Source: JBFMHP01 sp040752855 (lineage in GTDB: Bacteria > Pseudomonadota > Gammaproteobacteria > RBG-16-57-12). Taken from it: a stretch of DNA of 64,000 nt. Shown one piece after another: positions 50,862 through 59,845 of the stretch (the stretch's first letter is position 1; every line of letters starts with the position of its first letter). The position numbers and the translations under genes were made by a program. Under the pieces are notes generated by a model. That model saw nothing but the letters and a program-made list of their open reading frames with translations, did no database searches and was not told the origin of the DNA. The stretch lies in contig JBFMHP010000027.1 in the NCBI GenBank assembly GCA_040752855.1, positions 1-64,000 of the forward strand, written 5' to 3'.

Positions 50862-51878
50862 ATGGCACTGAACATTTATTACGACAAAGACTGCGACATC
50901 TCGCTGATCAAGAGCAAGAAGGTCGCGATCATCGGCTATGGCTCGCAAGGCCATGCTCATGCCTGCAACCTGAAGGATTCGGGCGTGGATGTCGTGGTGG
51001 GTCTGCGTCCGGGTTCGGCGACGGTCAAGAAGGCGGAAAACGCCGGTCTGAAAGTGGCGTCGGTCCCCGAAGCGGTGAAATCCGCCGATGTGGTGATGAT
51101 CCTGACCCCCGATGAATTCCAGTCCGTGCTGTATCGCAACGAGATCGAGCCGAACCTGAAGAAGGGCGCCACCCTGGCCTTCGCCCACGGCTTCAGCATC
51201 CTTTACAACCAAATCGTCCCGCGCGCCGATTTGGACGTGATCATGATCGCACCCAAGGCCCCGGGTCACACGGTACGCAATGAATTCGTCAAGGGCGGCG
51301 GCATTCCCGATCTGATCGCCATTCACCAGAACGCCTCCGGCAATGCCAAGAAGCTGGCGCTCTCGTATGCCTCCGCCATCGGCGGCGGCCGCACCGGCAT
51401 TATCGAAACCACCTTCAAGGATGAGACCGAGACCGATCTGTTCGGCGAACAAGCCGTGTTGTGCGGCGGCGCGGTCGAGCTGGTCAAGGCCGGATTCGAG
51501 ACCCTGGTGGAAGCCGGCTATGCGCCGGAAATGGCCTATTTCGAGTGTCTGCACGAACTCAAGCTCATCGTCGACCTGATGTACGAGGGCGGCATCGCCA
51601 ACATGAACTACTCGATTTCCAACAATGCCGAGTACGGCGAATATGTCACCGGCCCGCGCGTGATCAACGAGCAAAGCCGCGCGGCGATGCGCGAGGCGCT
51701 GAAGAACATCCAGACCGGTGAATACGCCAAGCGTTTCATCCTGGAAGGCCAGACCAACTATCCGCAAATGACGGCGATGCGCCGCTTGAATGCCGCCCAT
51801 CCCATCGAGCAGGTAGGTGAGAAGCTGCGCACCATGATGCCGTGGATCACCAAGATCGTGGATAAGAGCAAGAACTGA
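50862..51878 (+). CDS. ilvC: Ketol-acid reductoisomerase (NADP+)
   Basis: IlvC isomerises and reduces acetolactate or acetohydroxybutyrate. The 338-residue product is the short class I form. VAIIGYGSQGHAHACNLKDS is the dinucleotide-binding site and LRPGSATVKKAE the phosphate-binding loop that prefers NADP. MIAPKAPGHTVRNEFVKGGG, TFKDETETDLFGEQAVLCGG and YSISNNAEYGEYVTG hold the metal-binding acids. AAGGAAGAG precedes the ATG. A strong terminator follows. Confidence 0.98.
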   Translation: MALNIYYDKDCDISLIKSKKVAIIGYGSQGHAHACNLKDSGVDVVVGLRPGSATVKKAENAGLKVASVPEAVKSADVVMILTPDEFQSVLYRNEIEPNLKKGATLAFAHGFSILYNQIVPRADLDVIMIAPKAPGHTVRNEFVKGGGIPDLIAIHQNASGNAKKLALSYASAIGGGRTGIIETTFKDETETDLFGEQAVLCGGAVELVKAGFETLVEAGYAPEMAYFECLHELKLIVDLMYEGGIANMNYSISNNAEYGEYVTGPRVINEQSRAAMREALKNIQTGEYAKRFILEGQTNYPQMTAMRRLNAAHPIEQVGEKLRTMMPWITKIVDKSKN

Positions 51879-51898
51879 TCTTGCTTTAGGTAATGATG

Positions 51899-51936
51899 TA
51901 AAGGGGGAGAAGCCAAAGGCTTCTCCCCCTTTTGCA
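51899..51936 (+). terminator. Rho-independent terminator of the ilvIHC operon
   Basis: AAAGGGGGAGAAGCC pairs perfectly with GGCTTCTCCCCCTTTT across a loop of AAA. It is a long GC-rich stem ending in T residues, 20 bases after the ilvC stop. Confidence 0.92.
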
Positions 51937-52023
51937 TTCCGGCCGATGGATTGAAGAGACTGGCAATATCCAGCGCGCTGTACCACAATAGGCCGCACAA
52001 AAGACAGAGCTCACAGGGGCGAT

Positions 52024-52815
52024 ATGACGGACCAAGAACCTACACAGCAGACCGAAATCAAGCAGCGCAAGGGTATCTATCTATTACCCAATCTGTTTAC
52101 TACGGCGTGCCTGTTCTCGGGGTTCTACGCCATCGTCGCGGCCATGCACAATCGTTTCGAGGCTGCCGCCGTTGCCATCTTCATTGCCATGGTCATGGAC
52201 GGTCTCGATGGCCGGGTGGCGCGCCTGACCAATACGCAAAGCGCCTTTGGGGCGCAGTACGACTCGCTGGCCGACATGATTTCGTTTGGCTTGGCGCCTG
52301 CCTTGGTCATCTACGTCTGGGCGCTTTCGGGCCTGGGCAAGCTCGGCTGGCTGGCGGCCTTCGTCTATACCGCGTGTGCGGCGCTGCGCCTGGCGCGCTT
52401 TAATATCCAGATCGGCGTGGCGGACAAGCGCTACTTCACGGGGCTGGCGAGCCCGGCGGCGGCGGCGGCCGTGGCGGGCTTGGTCTGGCTCGGCCATGAC
52501 TGGCAGTTCTCGGGCAAAGGGGTCATGATCCTGGCCTTTATCGTCACCCTCGGGGTCGGCTTCCTGATGGTGAGCACCTTCCGCTATCGCAGCTTCAAGG
52601 ACATTGATCTCAAGGGCAAGGTGCCGTTTGTAACCGTGCTCATGGTGATGCTGATCTATGTCTCGATCGCCATGGATCCGCCCACTGTATTGTTCTCGAT
52701 CTTCCTTGCCTATGCCTTGTCCGGCCCCGTCCTGATGCTGATCGCCTGGTTCCGCGGGCGCGATAAGCGCGGTTCGCCGGAGGATTCCGACGAGGATGAT
52801 GAAAAGACGGCCTGA
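52024..52815 (+). CDS. pssA: CDP-diacylglycerol-serine O-phosphatidyltransferase
   Basis: PssA makes phosphatidylserine, precursor of phosphatidylethanolamine. The 263-residue membrane protein has the CDP-alcohol phosphotransferase motif DGLDGRVARLTNTQSAFGAQ followed by YDSLAD, matching D-G-x2-A-R-x8-G-x3-D-x3-D. It has about eight membrane segments and an acidic tail (SPEDSDEDDEKTA). This is the integral-membrane subclass II enzyme, not the E. coli peripheral type. Position between ilvC and leuA is common in proteobacteria. Confidence 0.95.
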   Translation: MTDQEPTQQTEIKQRKGIYLLPNLFTTACLFSGFYAIVAAMHNRFEAAAVAIFIAMVMDGLDGRVARLTNTQSAFGAQYDSLADMISFGLAPALVIYVWALSGLGKLGWLAAFVYTACAALRLARFNIQIGVADKRYFTGLASPAAAAAVAGLVWLGHDWQFSGKGVMILAFIVTLGVGFLMVSTFRYRSFKDIDLKGKVPFVTVLMVMLIYVSIAMDPPTVLFSIFLAYALSGPVLMLIAWFRGRDKRGSPEDSDEDDEKTA

Positions 52816-52881
52816 GGCTTGGCAACGGTAGGTGAAGACGCTATAGTCTCAGTCAAGACACTGGTTATTCTTGAGCCTCAC

Positions 52882-53001
52882 ATGACTCATTACAACGTAA
52901 ACCCATCTCGCGCCCGCCATGCGCATCCTGCGCAGGACTTTGCGCGTTCTTCCTCGCTTCTTTCCTCTCTGCTGCGACTGCTGCCGCTGTGCGGCGAATA
53001 A
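52882..53001 (+). CDS. leuL: Candidate leucine-rich leader peptide of leuA (attenuator)
   Basis: A 39-residue frame from ATG 52882 ends SSSLLSSLLRLLPLCGE, with seven leucine codons in 12 residues just before the stop, 95 bases upstream of leuA. This is how leucine attenuator leaders look: stalling at Leu codons when leucine is short changes downstream folding. A downstream stem, GCAATG with CATTGC (about 53032-53070), could be part of the switch, but no classical stem plus T-run is obvious, so the terminator half is uncertain. No strong ribosome-binding site is seen. Confidence 0.6.
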   Translation: MTHYNVNPSRARHAHPAQDFARSSSLLSSLLRLLPLCGE

Positions 53002-53096
53002 TCCTTTCTTCAATTCATTTTTATACGCCGGCAATGCGCCAACAGACGCCGGGTCTGGCATTGCAGAGATAACAGGAATTTTTTCGGAGCAGCATT

Positions 53097-54632
53097 ATGA
53101 AAGACAAATTGATCATATTCGATACCACTTTGCGTGACGGCGAGCAGAGTCCGGGCGCGTCGATGACCAAAGAGGAGAAGGTGCGCATCGCCAAGGCCCT
53201 GGAACGCATGCGGGTGGATATCATCGAGGCCGGATTCCCGCGGGCCAGTCGCGGTGATTTCGAGTCGGTGCAGGCGGTTGCGCGTGAGGTGAAAGACAGC
53301 ACGGTGTGTGGCCTGGCGCGCGCGCTGGACGCCGACATCGACGAGGCGGGCGCGGCCCTTAAGGGGGCGAATTCGGCGCGCATCCACACCTTCATCGCGA
53401 CCTCGCCGATCCACATGCAGATGAAGCTGCGCATGACGCCGGACGAAGTGGTCGAGCGCGCGGTTGCCGCCGTGAAACGCGCACGCCAGCATACCGACAA
53501 TGTCGAATTCTCGCCGGAAGACGCCGGACGTTCCGAACTGGATTTTCTCTCCCGCGTGATCGAGGCCGTGATCAATGCCGGCGCGCGCACCATCAACATC
53601 CCGGATACCGTTGGCTACAATCTGCCGCACCAGTTTGGCGAATTGATCCGCAAGCTGATCGAACGTGTGCCGAATTCGGACAAGGCGGTCTTTTCCGTAC
53701 ATTGCCATAACGATCTGGGTTTGGCGGTGGCCAATTCACTCGCCGCGGTAATCAATGGCGCGCGGCAAGTGGAATGCACCATCAACGGTCTCGGCGAGCG
53801 CGCCGGCAATGCCGCGCTCGAAGAGGTGGTGATGGCGGTGCGCACCCGCCGCGATATCTTCCATTGCGACACCACGCTCGACACCACGCAGATCATGACC
53901 TGCTCACGGCTGGTCTCCAGCATCACCGGCTTCCCGGTGCAGCCGAACAAGGCGATCGTCGGGGCCAACGCCTTCGCCCATGAATCGGGCATCCATCAGG
54001 ATGGCGTGCTCAAGAGTCGCGAAACCTACGAGATCATGCGCGCACAGGATGTCGGCTGGGCCGCCAATCGCATGGTGCTGGGCAAGCACTCCGGGCGCAA
54101 CGCCTTCCGCTCGCGGATGGAGGAGCTGGGGGTGGTGTTCGCTTCCGAGGAAGAGCTCAATGCGGTGTTCACGCGCTTCAAGGATCTGGCGGACAAGAAA
54201 CACGAGATCTACGACGAGGATCTCCAGGCCCTGGTGACCGATACCAATATCCAGTCCGAGAACGAGCACATCAAGCTGGTGTCGTTGAAGGTTTGCTCCG
54301 AGACGGGCGAGACACCTTGCGCCCGCGTAACGCTCGCCATCAACGGCGATGAGTGTTCAGGCACTTCCGACGGCAGCGGCCCGGTCGATGCCACCTATAA
54401 GGCCATCGAGTCGCTCGTCAACAGCAGGACCGAGCTGCAACTCTACTCGGTCAACAACATCACCAGCGGGACGGATGCGCAGGGCGAGGTCACGGTGCGG
54501 CTGGAGAAGGCCGGGCGCATCGTCAATGGCCAAGGGGCAGACACCGACATCGTGATCGCCTCCGCCAAGGCCTATGTGAATGCGCTCAACCGCATCATGG
54601 CGCCGGAGGAGCGCGCCCACCCGCAGGTGTGA
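53097..54632 (+). CDS. leuA: 2-isopropylmalate synthase
   Basis: LeuA condenses 2-ketoisovalerate with acetyl-CoA, the committed step to leucine, and is inhibited by leucine. The 511-residue product begins MKDKLIIFDTTLRDGEQSPG (catalytic and metal Asp/Arg), has VHCHNDLGLAVANSLAAVIN (metal His), and GLGERAGNAALEEV. The C-terminal region from about residue 390 is the leucine-binding regulatory domain. It is of the normal long form. leuCDB is 40 kb away, so the pathway is split. A leucine-rich leader peptide precedes it. Confidence 0.97.
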   Translation: MKDKLIIFDTTLRDGEQSPGASMTKEEKVRIAKALERMRVDIIEAGFPRASRGDFESVQAVAREVKDSTVCGLARALDADIDEAGAALKGANSARIHTFIATSPIHMQMKLRMTPDEVVERAVAAVKRARQHTDNVEFSPEDAGRSELDFLSRVIEAVINAGARTINIPDTVGYNLPHQFGELIRKLIERVPNSDKAVFSVHCHNDLGLAVANSLAAVINGARQVECTINGLGERAGNAALEEVVMAVRTRRDIFHCDTTLDTTQIMTCSRLVSSITGFPVQPNKAIVGANAFAHESGIHQDGVLKSRETYEIMRAQDVGWAANRMVLGKHSGRNAFRSRMEELGVVFASEEELNAVFTRFKDLADKKHEIYDEDLQALVTDTNIQSENEHIKLVSLKVCSETGETPCARVTLAINGDECSGTSDGSGPVDATYKAIESLVNSRTELQLYSVNNITSGTDAQGEVTVRLEKAGRIVNGQGADTDIVIASAKAYVNALNRIMAPEERAHPQV

Positions 54633-54639
54633 TACAGCC

Positions 54640-55410
54640 ATGTTGAGCGAACGGCAGCTGCGTTATCTTACCGCGATGGGGATCCCGGCATGGCAAGCGC
54701 GCCATGCCGCGGATCACTCGCTCGTGGAGGAGACTGCCGAGGTTTCTGCATCGATCGAAGAACCGGTTGCCACACACTTGGAAGCACATCCGCAGGTCCA
54801 GCCAGAGTCGACCGTCTCCCAAGGTGCGCCTGTCCTCATCGATCCGAGCCAGCTGGATTGGCCGGCGCTCCAGGAGGCGGTGCGGACTTGCCAGGCATGT
54901 CCGCTGGCGCAGACTCGCACGCAAACCGTGTTTGGTGTGGGCGACCCGCAGGCGTCGTGGATGTTCGTGGGCGAGGCGCCGGGTGCGGAAGAAGACCGTC
55001 AAGGCCTTCCCTTCGTCGGCCGCGCGGGGCAATTGCTGACGGCGATGATCCAGGCCATGGGCATGAAGCGCGAGGAGGTGTACATCGCCAATATGCTCAA
55101 GTGCCGTCCGCCCGGCAATCGCGATCCTCGCCCCGAAGAAGTGCACCAATGCGAGGGATATCTGAAGCGCCAGGTTGCTTTGGTCCAACCCAAGATCATG
55201 GTCGCGCTGGGCCGGATCGCGGCGCAGAACCTGCTCAAGACCGATGAATCGCTCGCCAAGCTGCGCGGCAAGGTGTTTCGATACGGTGATGCGCAGATCC
55301 CGCTGGTCGTGACCTATCACCCGGCCTATTTGCTGCGCAATCCGGCCGACAAGGCCAAGGCGTGGCAGGATCTGTGTTTTGCCACGCACGTGGCCAAAGC
55401 GCAGAAATAG
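54640..55410 (+). CDS. Uracil-DNA glycosylase, family 4 (Udg4-like)
   Basis: The 256-residue product has a variable N-terminal 80 residues, then a family 4 UDG core. TCQACPLAQTRTQTVFGVGD supplies two of the four [4Fe-4S] cysteines and FVGEAPGAEEDRQGLPFVGR is motif 1. YIANMLKCRPPGNRDPRPEE contains a further cluster Cys, and VVTYHPAYLLRNP is motif 2 with the catalytic histidine. Such enzymes excise uracil from deaminated DNA. Older annotations call it phage SPO1 DNA polymerase-related. It precedes rimI by three bases, a linkage seen in other gammaproteobacteria. Confidence 0.92.
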   Translation: MLSERQLRYLTAMGIPAWQARHAADHSLVEETAEVSASIEEPVATHLEAHPQVQPESTVSQGAPVLIDPSQLDWPALQEAVRTCQACPLAQTRTQTVFGVGDPQASWMFVGEAPGAEEDRQGLPFVGRAGQLLTAMIQAMGMKREEVYIANMLKCRPPGNRDPRPEEVHQCEGYLKRQVALVQPKIMVALGRIAAQNLLKTDESLAKLRGKVFRYGDAQIPLVVTYHPAYLLRNPADKAKAWQDLCFATHVAKAQK

Positions 55411-55413
55411 GGC

Positions 55414-55899
55414 ATGGACGCGCCGTTGACTGCCATCGTGCCGATGTCCCAAGGAACCTTGCGTCCGATGCACGAGGCGGATCTGCCGACGGTAACGCGC
55501 CTGGATGCGGCGGCCTACCCCTTTCCCTGGACCGAGCAGATCTTCCGGGATTGCATGCGTGCCGGCTATCTCTGCTGTGTCTATGAAAAAGAAGCGTTGA
55601 TCCTCGGCTACGGCGTGCTGGCCTTGGGCGCGGCAGAGGGGCATATCCTGAATCTGTGCGTCAGTCCCGAACATCAAGGGCGCGGTATCGGCCGGGAACT
55701 CCTGCTGTATTTGATCGATGTCGCCAAGGCCAACAAGATCGAGACGCTGTTTCTCGAAGTGCGCATCTCCAATGACGTCGCACGCCACCTCTATCATCGC
55801 GTCGGTTTCAACGAGGTCGGTATCCGCAAGGGCTATTATCCTGCAACCGATGGCCGTGAGGACGCCATGGTGCTGGCCCTGGCCTTGACGCATGACTGA
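55414..55899 (+). CDS. rimI: Ribosomal protein S18-alanine N-acetyltransferase
   Basis: RimI acetylates the N-terminal alanine of ribosomal protein S18. The 161-residue GNAT protein has LDAAAYPFPWTEQIFRDCMR near the start and the acetyl-CoA loop in NLCVSPEHQGRGIGRELLLY. ARHLYHRVGFNEVGIRKGYY is the C-terminal RimI signature. The first 15 residues are an extension relative to E. coli RimI; a start at GTG or ATG inside (for example at MSQGTL) is possible. It overlaps miaA by eight bases. Confidence 0.93.
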   Translation: MDAPLTAIVPMSQGTLRPMHEADLPTVTRLDAAAYPFPWTEQIFRDCMRAGYLCCVYEKEALILGYGVLALGAAEGHILNLCVSPEHQGRGIGRELLLYLIDVAKANKIETLFLEVRISNDVARHLYHRVGFNEVGIRKGYYPATDGREDAMVLALALTHD

Positions 55900-56836
55900 C
55901 GCACCCAAACTCCCTCCCGCTATCTTCCTGATGGGGCCGACGGCCTCCGGCAAGACCGATCTGGCCGTGCGCCTGGTGGAGTATTTGTCATTCGAGATCA
56001 TCAGCGTCGACTCCGCCATGATCTACCGGGGGCTGGACATCGGCACCGCCAAGCCTGATACGGCGCTCCTCGCCAAGGCGCCGCACCGGTTGATCGACAT
56101 CCTCGATCCCGCCGAAAGCTATTCGGCGGCCGATTTTCGCACTGACGCCCTGCGCGAGATGGCGGAGATTACCGCGCAGGGCAGGATTCCACTCTTGGTC
56201 GGCGGGACTATGCTGTATTTTCGGGCGCTGCAATATGGGCTGTCGGATCTGCCCGGCGCCGATGCCGAGGTCCGGGCCGCGCTCGAGCAGACCGCGCGCG
56301 CGCAGGGTTGGCAGGCCATGCACGCGCGGCTGGCGGCGGTCGATCCCGTCGCCGCCGCGCGCATCCACCCGAATGATCCGCAACGCATCCAGCGTGCCCT
56401 CGAGGTGTATGAAATCAGCGGGCGACCGTTGTCGGCGTGGTTTTCCGAACAACCGTCGTCGCAACTGCCTTATCGGATCATCAAGATCGCCTTGGTGCCG
56501 GGTGAGCGCCAGATCTTGCATGAACGAATCGCCCGCCGGTTTGAGCTGATGCTGGAACTGAGCCTGATCGACGAAGTTCAGCGGTTGCGCCAGCGCGGAG
56601 ACCTGAATCTGAGCCTGCCCTCGATGCGGGCGGTCGGCTACCGGCAGGTCTGGGAGTATCTTGACGGAAAGTTCGACTATAATGTCATGAAAGACAAAGG
56701 AATAGCGGCGACCCGGCAATTGGCCAAGCGTCAAATCACCTGGATACGCTCGGAGACAGGGGTGACGTGGATCGATCCATTGTTACCCCAGTTTTCCGAT
56801 AGGGCATTGAAATTCTTGGAAGACGCCCTCAACTAG
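55892..56836 (+). CDS. miaA: tRNA dimethylallyltransferase
   Basis: MiaA adds the dimethylallyl group to adenosine 37 of tRNAs reading codons that start with U. The 314-residue product has the P-loop IFLMGPTASGKTDLAVRLVE, the DSAMIYRGLDIGTAKPD substrate motif, LVGGTMLYFRALQYGLSDLP and HPNDPQRIQRALEVYEISGR, all diagnostic. Length is normal. hfq follows 152 bases later, as in most gammaproteobacteria. Confidence 0.97.
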   Translation: MTDAPKLPPAIFLMGPTASGKTDLAVRLVEYLSFEIISVDSAMIYRGLDIGTAKPDTALLAKAPHRLIDILDPAESYSAADFRTDALREMAEITAQGRIPLLVGGTMLYFRALQYGLSDLPGADAEVRAALEQTARAQGWQAMHARLAAVDPVAAARIHPNDPQRIQRALEVYEISGRPLSAWFSEQPSSQLPYRIIKIALVPGERQILHERIARRFELMLELSLIDEVQRLRQRGDLNLSLPSMRAVGYRQVWEYLDGKFDYNVMKDKGIAATRQLAKRQITWIRSETGVTWIDPLLPQFSDRALKFLEDALN

Positions 56837-56988
56837 TGATATGGTGGATTTGGTTCGCTCGAATATTTTTAAAGAACAGTTAAAGCTTTACAGCAAAAGG
56901 CCCGATGCTAGCGGGGCTGCGGATGTGGATGTTTTCGAGTACCGGCGGCTTGGCTTAGACTAATTATAAGAACGATTAGGAGGCTCAA

Positions 56989-57228
56989 ATGAGTAAAGGG
57001 CAGTCATTACAAGACCCTTTTTTGAACACACTTCGTAAAGAAAAGGTGCCTGTATCCATCTATCTGGTCAATGGAATCAAGCTTCAGGGCCAGATCGATT
57101 CGTTTGATCAATTCGTGGTCGTGCTGAAAAACAGCGTGAACCAGATGATCTACAAACATGCCATCTCGACCGTCGTCCCTGCCCGTAATGTCAAGATGAC
57201 CGGGCAGGCTGGCGGACCCGAGGAGTAA
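56989..57228 (+). CDS. hfq: RNA chaperone Hfq
   Basis: Hfq is the hexameric Sm-like chaperone that pairs small RNAs with mRNAs. The 79-residue product opens MSKGQSLQDPFLNTLRKEKV, has the Sm1 region VSIYLVNGIKLQGQIDSFDQ and the Sm2 motif YKHAIST with Lys and His of the proximal RNA site. The C-terminal tail is short (about 10 residues) compared with the 35-residue tail of E. coli Hfq. A perfect AGGAGG site lies six bases before ATG. Confidence 0.98.
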   Translation: MSKGQSLQDPFLNTLRKEKVPVSIYLVNGIKLQGQIDSFDQFVVVLKNSVNQMIYKHAISTVVPARNVKMTGQAGGPEE

Positions 57229-57268
57229 TGTTTTATCGGTAGTTTGATTATACCCGCGGAGATCGCTC

Positions 57269-58594
57269 GTGTTTGAACGCCCGAAGGGGGGCGAACGCGC
57301 CGTACTTGTGCATTTGGACATCTCACGAGTGCAGGGCAAGGAAGACCTGGAAGAGTTCCGCGAGTTAGTCATCTCGGCTGGTGCAGAGCCGGTGGCAATC
57401 GTCACCGGCAGCCGCACACATCCTGACCCCAGGTATTTTGTGGGCAGTGGCAAGGCCGAAGAGGTGGCCGCCGCCGTTGCCGCCGAAAAGGCGGAAGTCG
57501 TCCTGTTCAATCATTCCCTGACACCCGCCCAGGAGCGCAATCTCGAACGCTTGTTCCAATGCCGCGTGCTGGATCGCGTTGGATTGATCCTGGATATCTT
57601 CGCCCAGCGCGCCCAATCGCACGAGGGCCGATTGCAGGTTGAGCTGGCCCAGTTGAAGCACATGTCGACACGCCTGGTGCGCGGCTGGACCCACTTGGAT
57701 CGCCAGAAGGGCGGTATCGGAATGCGCGGGCCGGGTGAAACCCAGCTCGAGACTGACCGCCGCTTGCTCGATGAGCGTCTGAAGCAGTTGACCAAGCGCC
57801 TCGAGAAGGTCCAGCGCCGACGGGACGAAAGCCGCAAGGCGCGGAAAAAGGCTGAGTTGCCTCTCGTGTCCCTGGTGGGTTATACCAATGCGGGCAAATC
57901 CACCTTGTTCAATCACCTGACCGGTTCCGAGGTGTACGCGGCGGACCAGTTGTTCGCCACGCTCGATCCCACCCTGCGCCGGGTGGGGCTGCCCAATGGC
58001 GCGACGGTGATCCTGGCCGATACCGTTGGTTTTATCCGGCATCTGCCGCATGATCTGGTGGCGGCCTTCAAGTCGACACTGGAGGAAACGCGCACCGCCC
58101 ACCTGTTGCTGCATGTCATCGATGCACATTCGGCCGAGCGCCATGAGATGGTCGAGCAGGTCAACGATGTGCTCAAGCAGATCGAGGCGCATGAGGTGCC
58201 GCAGATCCAGGTGTACAACAAGATCGATCTGCTCGCGGGGGAGACGCCCCATGTCGACCGTGGCGAGGATGGCAAGATCACCCGCGTGTGGCTCTCGGCA
58301 AGAACGGGCCTGGGCGGTGAACTGTTGCTGCAAGCCATCGCCGAGCATTTCCGGGAGCCCAAGGTACGCCAGCGCTTGTGTCTGCCGCCCTCGGCAGGCC
58401 GCATTCGCGCCAGGCTCTTCGCCTTGGGCGCGGTGCAGGAGGAGCGGGTCGATGAACGGGGTGATCTATACCTGACCATAGAGCTGGATCAACATGACTG
58501 GCGAAAGCTGACCCATGAACCCGATTTCTGTCCGGAGATGGTGCTGGCGGACAGCAATGGATTAAATGTTGCGATGACGGGAGAAGCTCCCTAA
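57269..58594 (+). CDS. hflX: GTPase HflX
   Basis: HflX is a ribosome-splitting GTPase active under heat and other stress. The 441-residue product has the N-terminal HflX domain (SRTHPDPRYFVGSGKAEEVA and FNHSLTPAQERNLERLFQCR). A helical linker with GPGETQLETDRRLLDERLKQ follows, and then the G domain with VGYTNAGKSTLFNHLTGSEV, DTVGFIRHLP and NKIDLL. It sits between hfq and hflKC in the usual order. Confidence 0.97.
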   Translation: MFERPKGGERAVLVHLDISRVQGKEDLEEFRELVISAGAEPVAIVTGSRTHPDPRYFVGSGKAEEVAAAVAAEKAEVVLFNHSLTPAQERNLERLFQCRVLDRVGLILDIFAQRAQSHEGRLQVELAQLKHMSTRLVRGWTHLDRQKGGIGMRGPGETQLETDRRLLDERLKQLTKRLEKVQRRRDESRKARKKAELPLVSLVGYTNAGKSTLFNHLTGSEVYAADQLFATLDPTLRRVGLPNGATVILADTVGFIRHLPHDLVAAFKSTLEETRTAHLLLHVIDAHSAERHEMVEQVNDVLKQIEAHEVPQIQVYNKIDLLAGETPHVDRGEDGKITRVWLSARTGLGGELLLQAIAEHFREPKVRQRLCLPPSAGRIRARLFALGAVQEERVDERGDLYLTIELDQHDWRKLTHEPDFCPEMVLADSNGLNVAMTGEAP

Positions 58595-58663
58595 AATTCA
58601 ACTCTATCGATTCAAGCATGTGTCACCAACAATTTCTCAAACATACAAATAACGGAGCGATCA

Positions 58664-59845
58664 ATGGCCTGGAATGAACCGGGTGGCGGTAAACAAGACC
58701 CTTGGGGCAGTCGTGGAAGCAATCAAGGCCCTCCCGATCTGGACGAGATCATCCGCAAGATGCAAAGCAAGCTGGGCGGCATTTTTGGCGGTGGCGGTGG
58801 CCGCCGCTCCGGCGCAGGTGAAGGCGCGGGCGGCATTGCGGGCCTGATTATCGCCGTATTGATCGGCTGGATCATCTATGACTCGACTTACATCATCCAG
58901 CCTGCCGAGCGCGGGGTGGTGACGATCTTCGGTGAATATACCAAGGAGCTGCAGCAAGGTATGAGTTTTGTCCCGCCGCGGCCGATCGGCAAAGTGGTGC
59001 GCGTGGATGTGGATCAGATTCGCAGCATCGAGATCGGATACCGGACTGATGCAGCGGGGCAGAGCGAGGCGCAGGCGCGTGAAGCCTTGATGCTGACGCA
59101 GGATGAAAACATCGTCGACATCAAATTGGCGGTGCAATACCGGGTCAAAAGCGCCAGTGATTATCTGTTCAATCTGCAAAATCCCGATGACACCTTGCGC
59201 GAGGTCACGGAGAGCGCGCTGCGCGAGATCGTCGGCAAGAGCACCATGGATTTCGTGTTGACCGAGGGCCGCCGGGAAATCGCCGAGCGCGTGCAGGAGC
59301 TGTTGCAGAATGTCATGGATACTTACAAGTCCGGGATCATCGTCACCAGCGTCAACCTGCAGGATGCGCAGCCCCCCGAGCAGGTTCAGCACGCCTTTGC
59401 CGATGCAGTGAAGGCGCGCGAGGACGAGCAGCGCTTCAAGAACGAGGCCGAGGCCTACGCCAACGACATCATTCCCAAGGCACGAGGCGCGGCAGCGCGT
59501 CAACTCGAAGAAGCCAATGCGTACAAGTCGCGGGTGACCGCCGAAGCCGAGGGTTCGGCCAATCGCTTCAATCAGATTCTGACGGAGTACCGCCGCGCGC
59601 CGGAAGTCACGCGCAAGCGCCTGTATTTGGAAACCGTGCAACAGGTGCTCGCCAATTCCAGCAAGGTCATGGTTGCGGCCGAGGGCGGCAACAATCTGAT
59701 CTATCTGCCGCTCGATCGCCTGATGGGGAGAGAGCCGGCGGCAAGTTTTGCGGCACCGCAGCTGCCCGCGCCCGCTCAGGAAGAGGCGCAACCCAAAGTG
59801 GATTTTCGCAGTCGTGATGCCTTGCGCAGCCGAGGAGAACGTTAA
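58664..59845 (+). CDS. hflK: FtsH protease modulator HflK
   Basis: HflK and HflC form the SPFH-domain cage around FtsH in the inner membrane. The 393-residue product has a Gly-rich N-terminal cytoplasmic part (MAWNEPGGGKQDPWGSRGSN), a membrane anchor (GIAGLIIAVLIGWIIYDSTY, about 57-76) and the SPFH domain starting IIQPAERGVVTIFGEY. EDEQRFKNEAEAYANDIIPK is in the long helical region. It overlaps hflC by one base (TAATG). Confidence 0.97.
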   Translation: MAWNEPGGGKQDPWGSRGSNQGPPDLDEIIRKMQSKLGGIFGGGGGRRSGAGEGAGGIAGLIIAVLIGWIIYDSTYIIQPAERGVVTIFGEYTKELQQGMSFVPPRPIGKVVRVDVDQIRSIEIGYRTDAAGQSEAQAREALMLTQDENIVDIKLAVQYRVKSASDYLFNLQNPDDTLREVTESALREIVGKSTMDFVLTEGRREIAERVQELLQNVMDTYKSGIIVTSVNLQDAQPPEQVQHAFADAVKAREDEQRFKNEAEAYANDIIPKARGAAARQLEEANAYKSRVTAEAEGSANRFNQILTEYRRAPEVTRKRLYLETVQQVLANSSKVMVAAEGGNNLIYLPLDRLMGREPAASFAAPQLPAPAQEEAQPKVDFRSRDALRSRGER

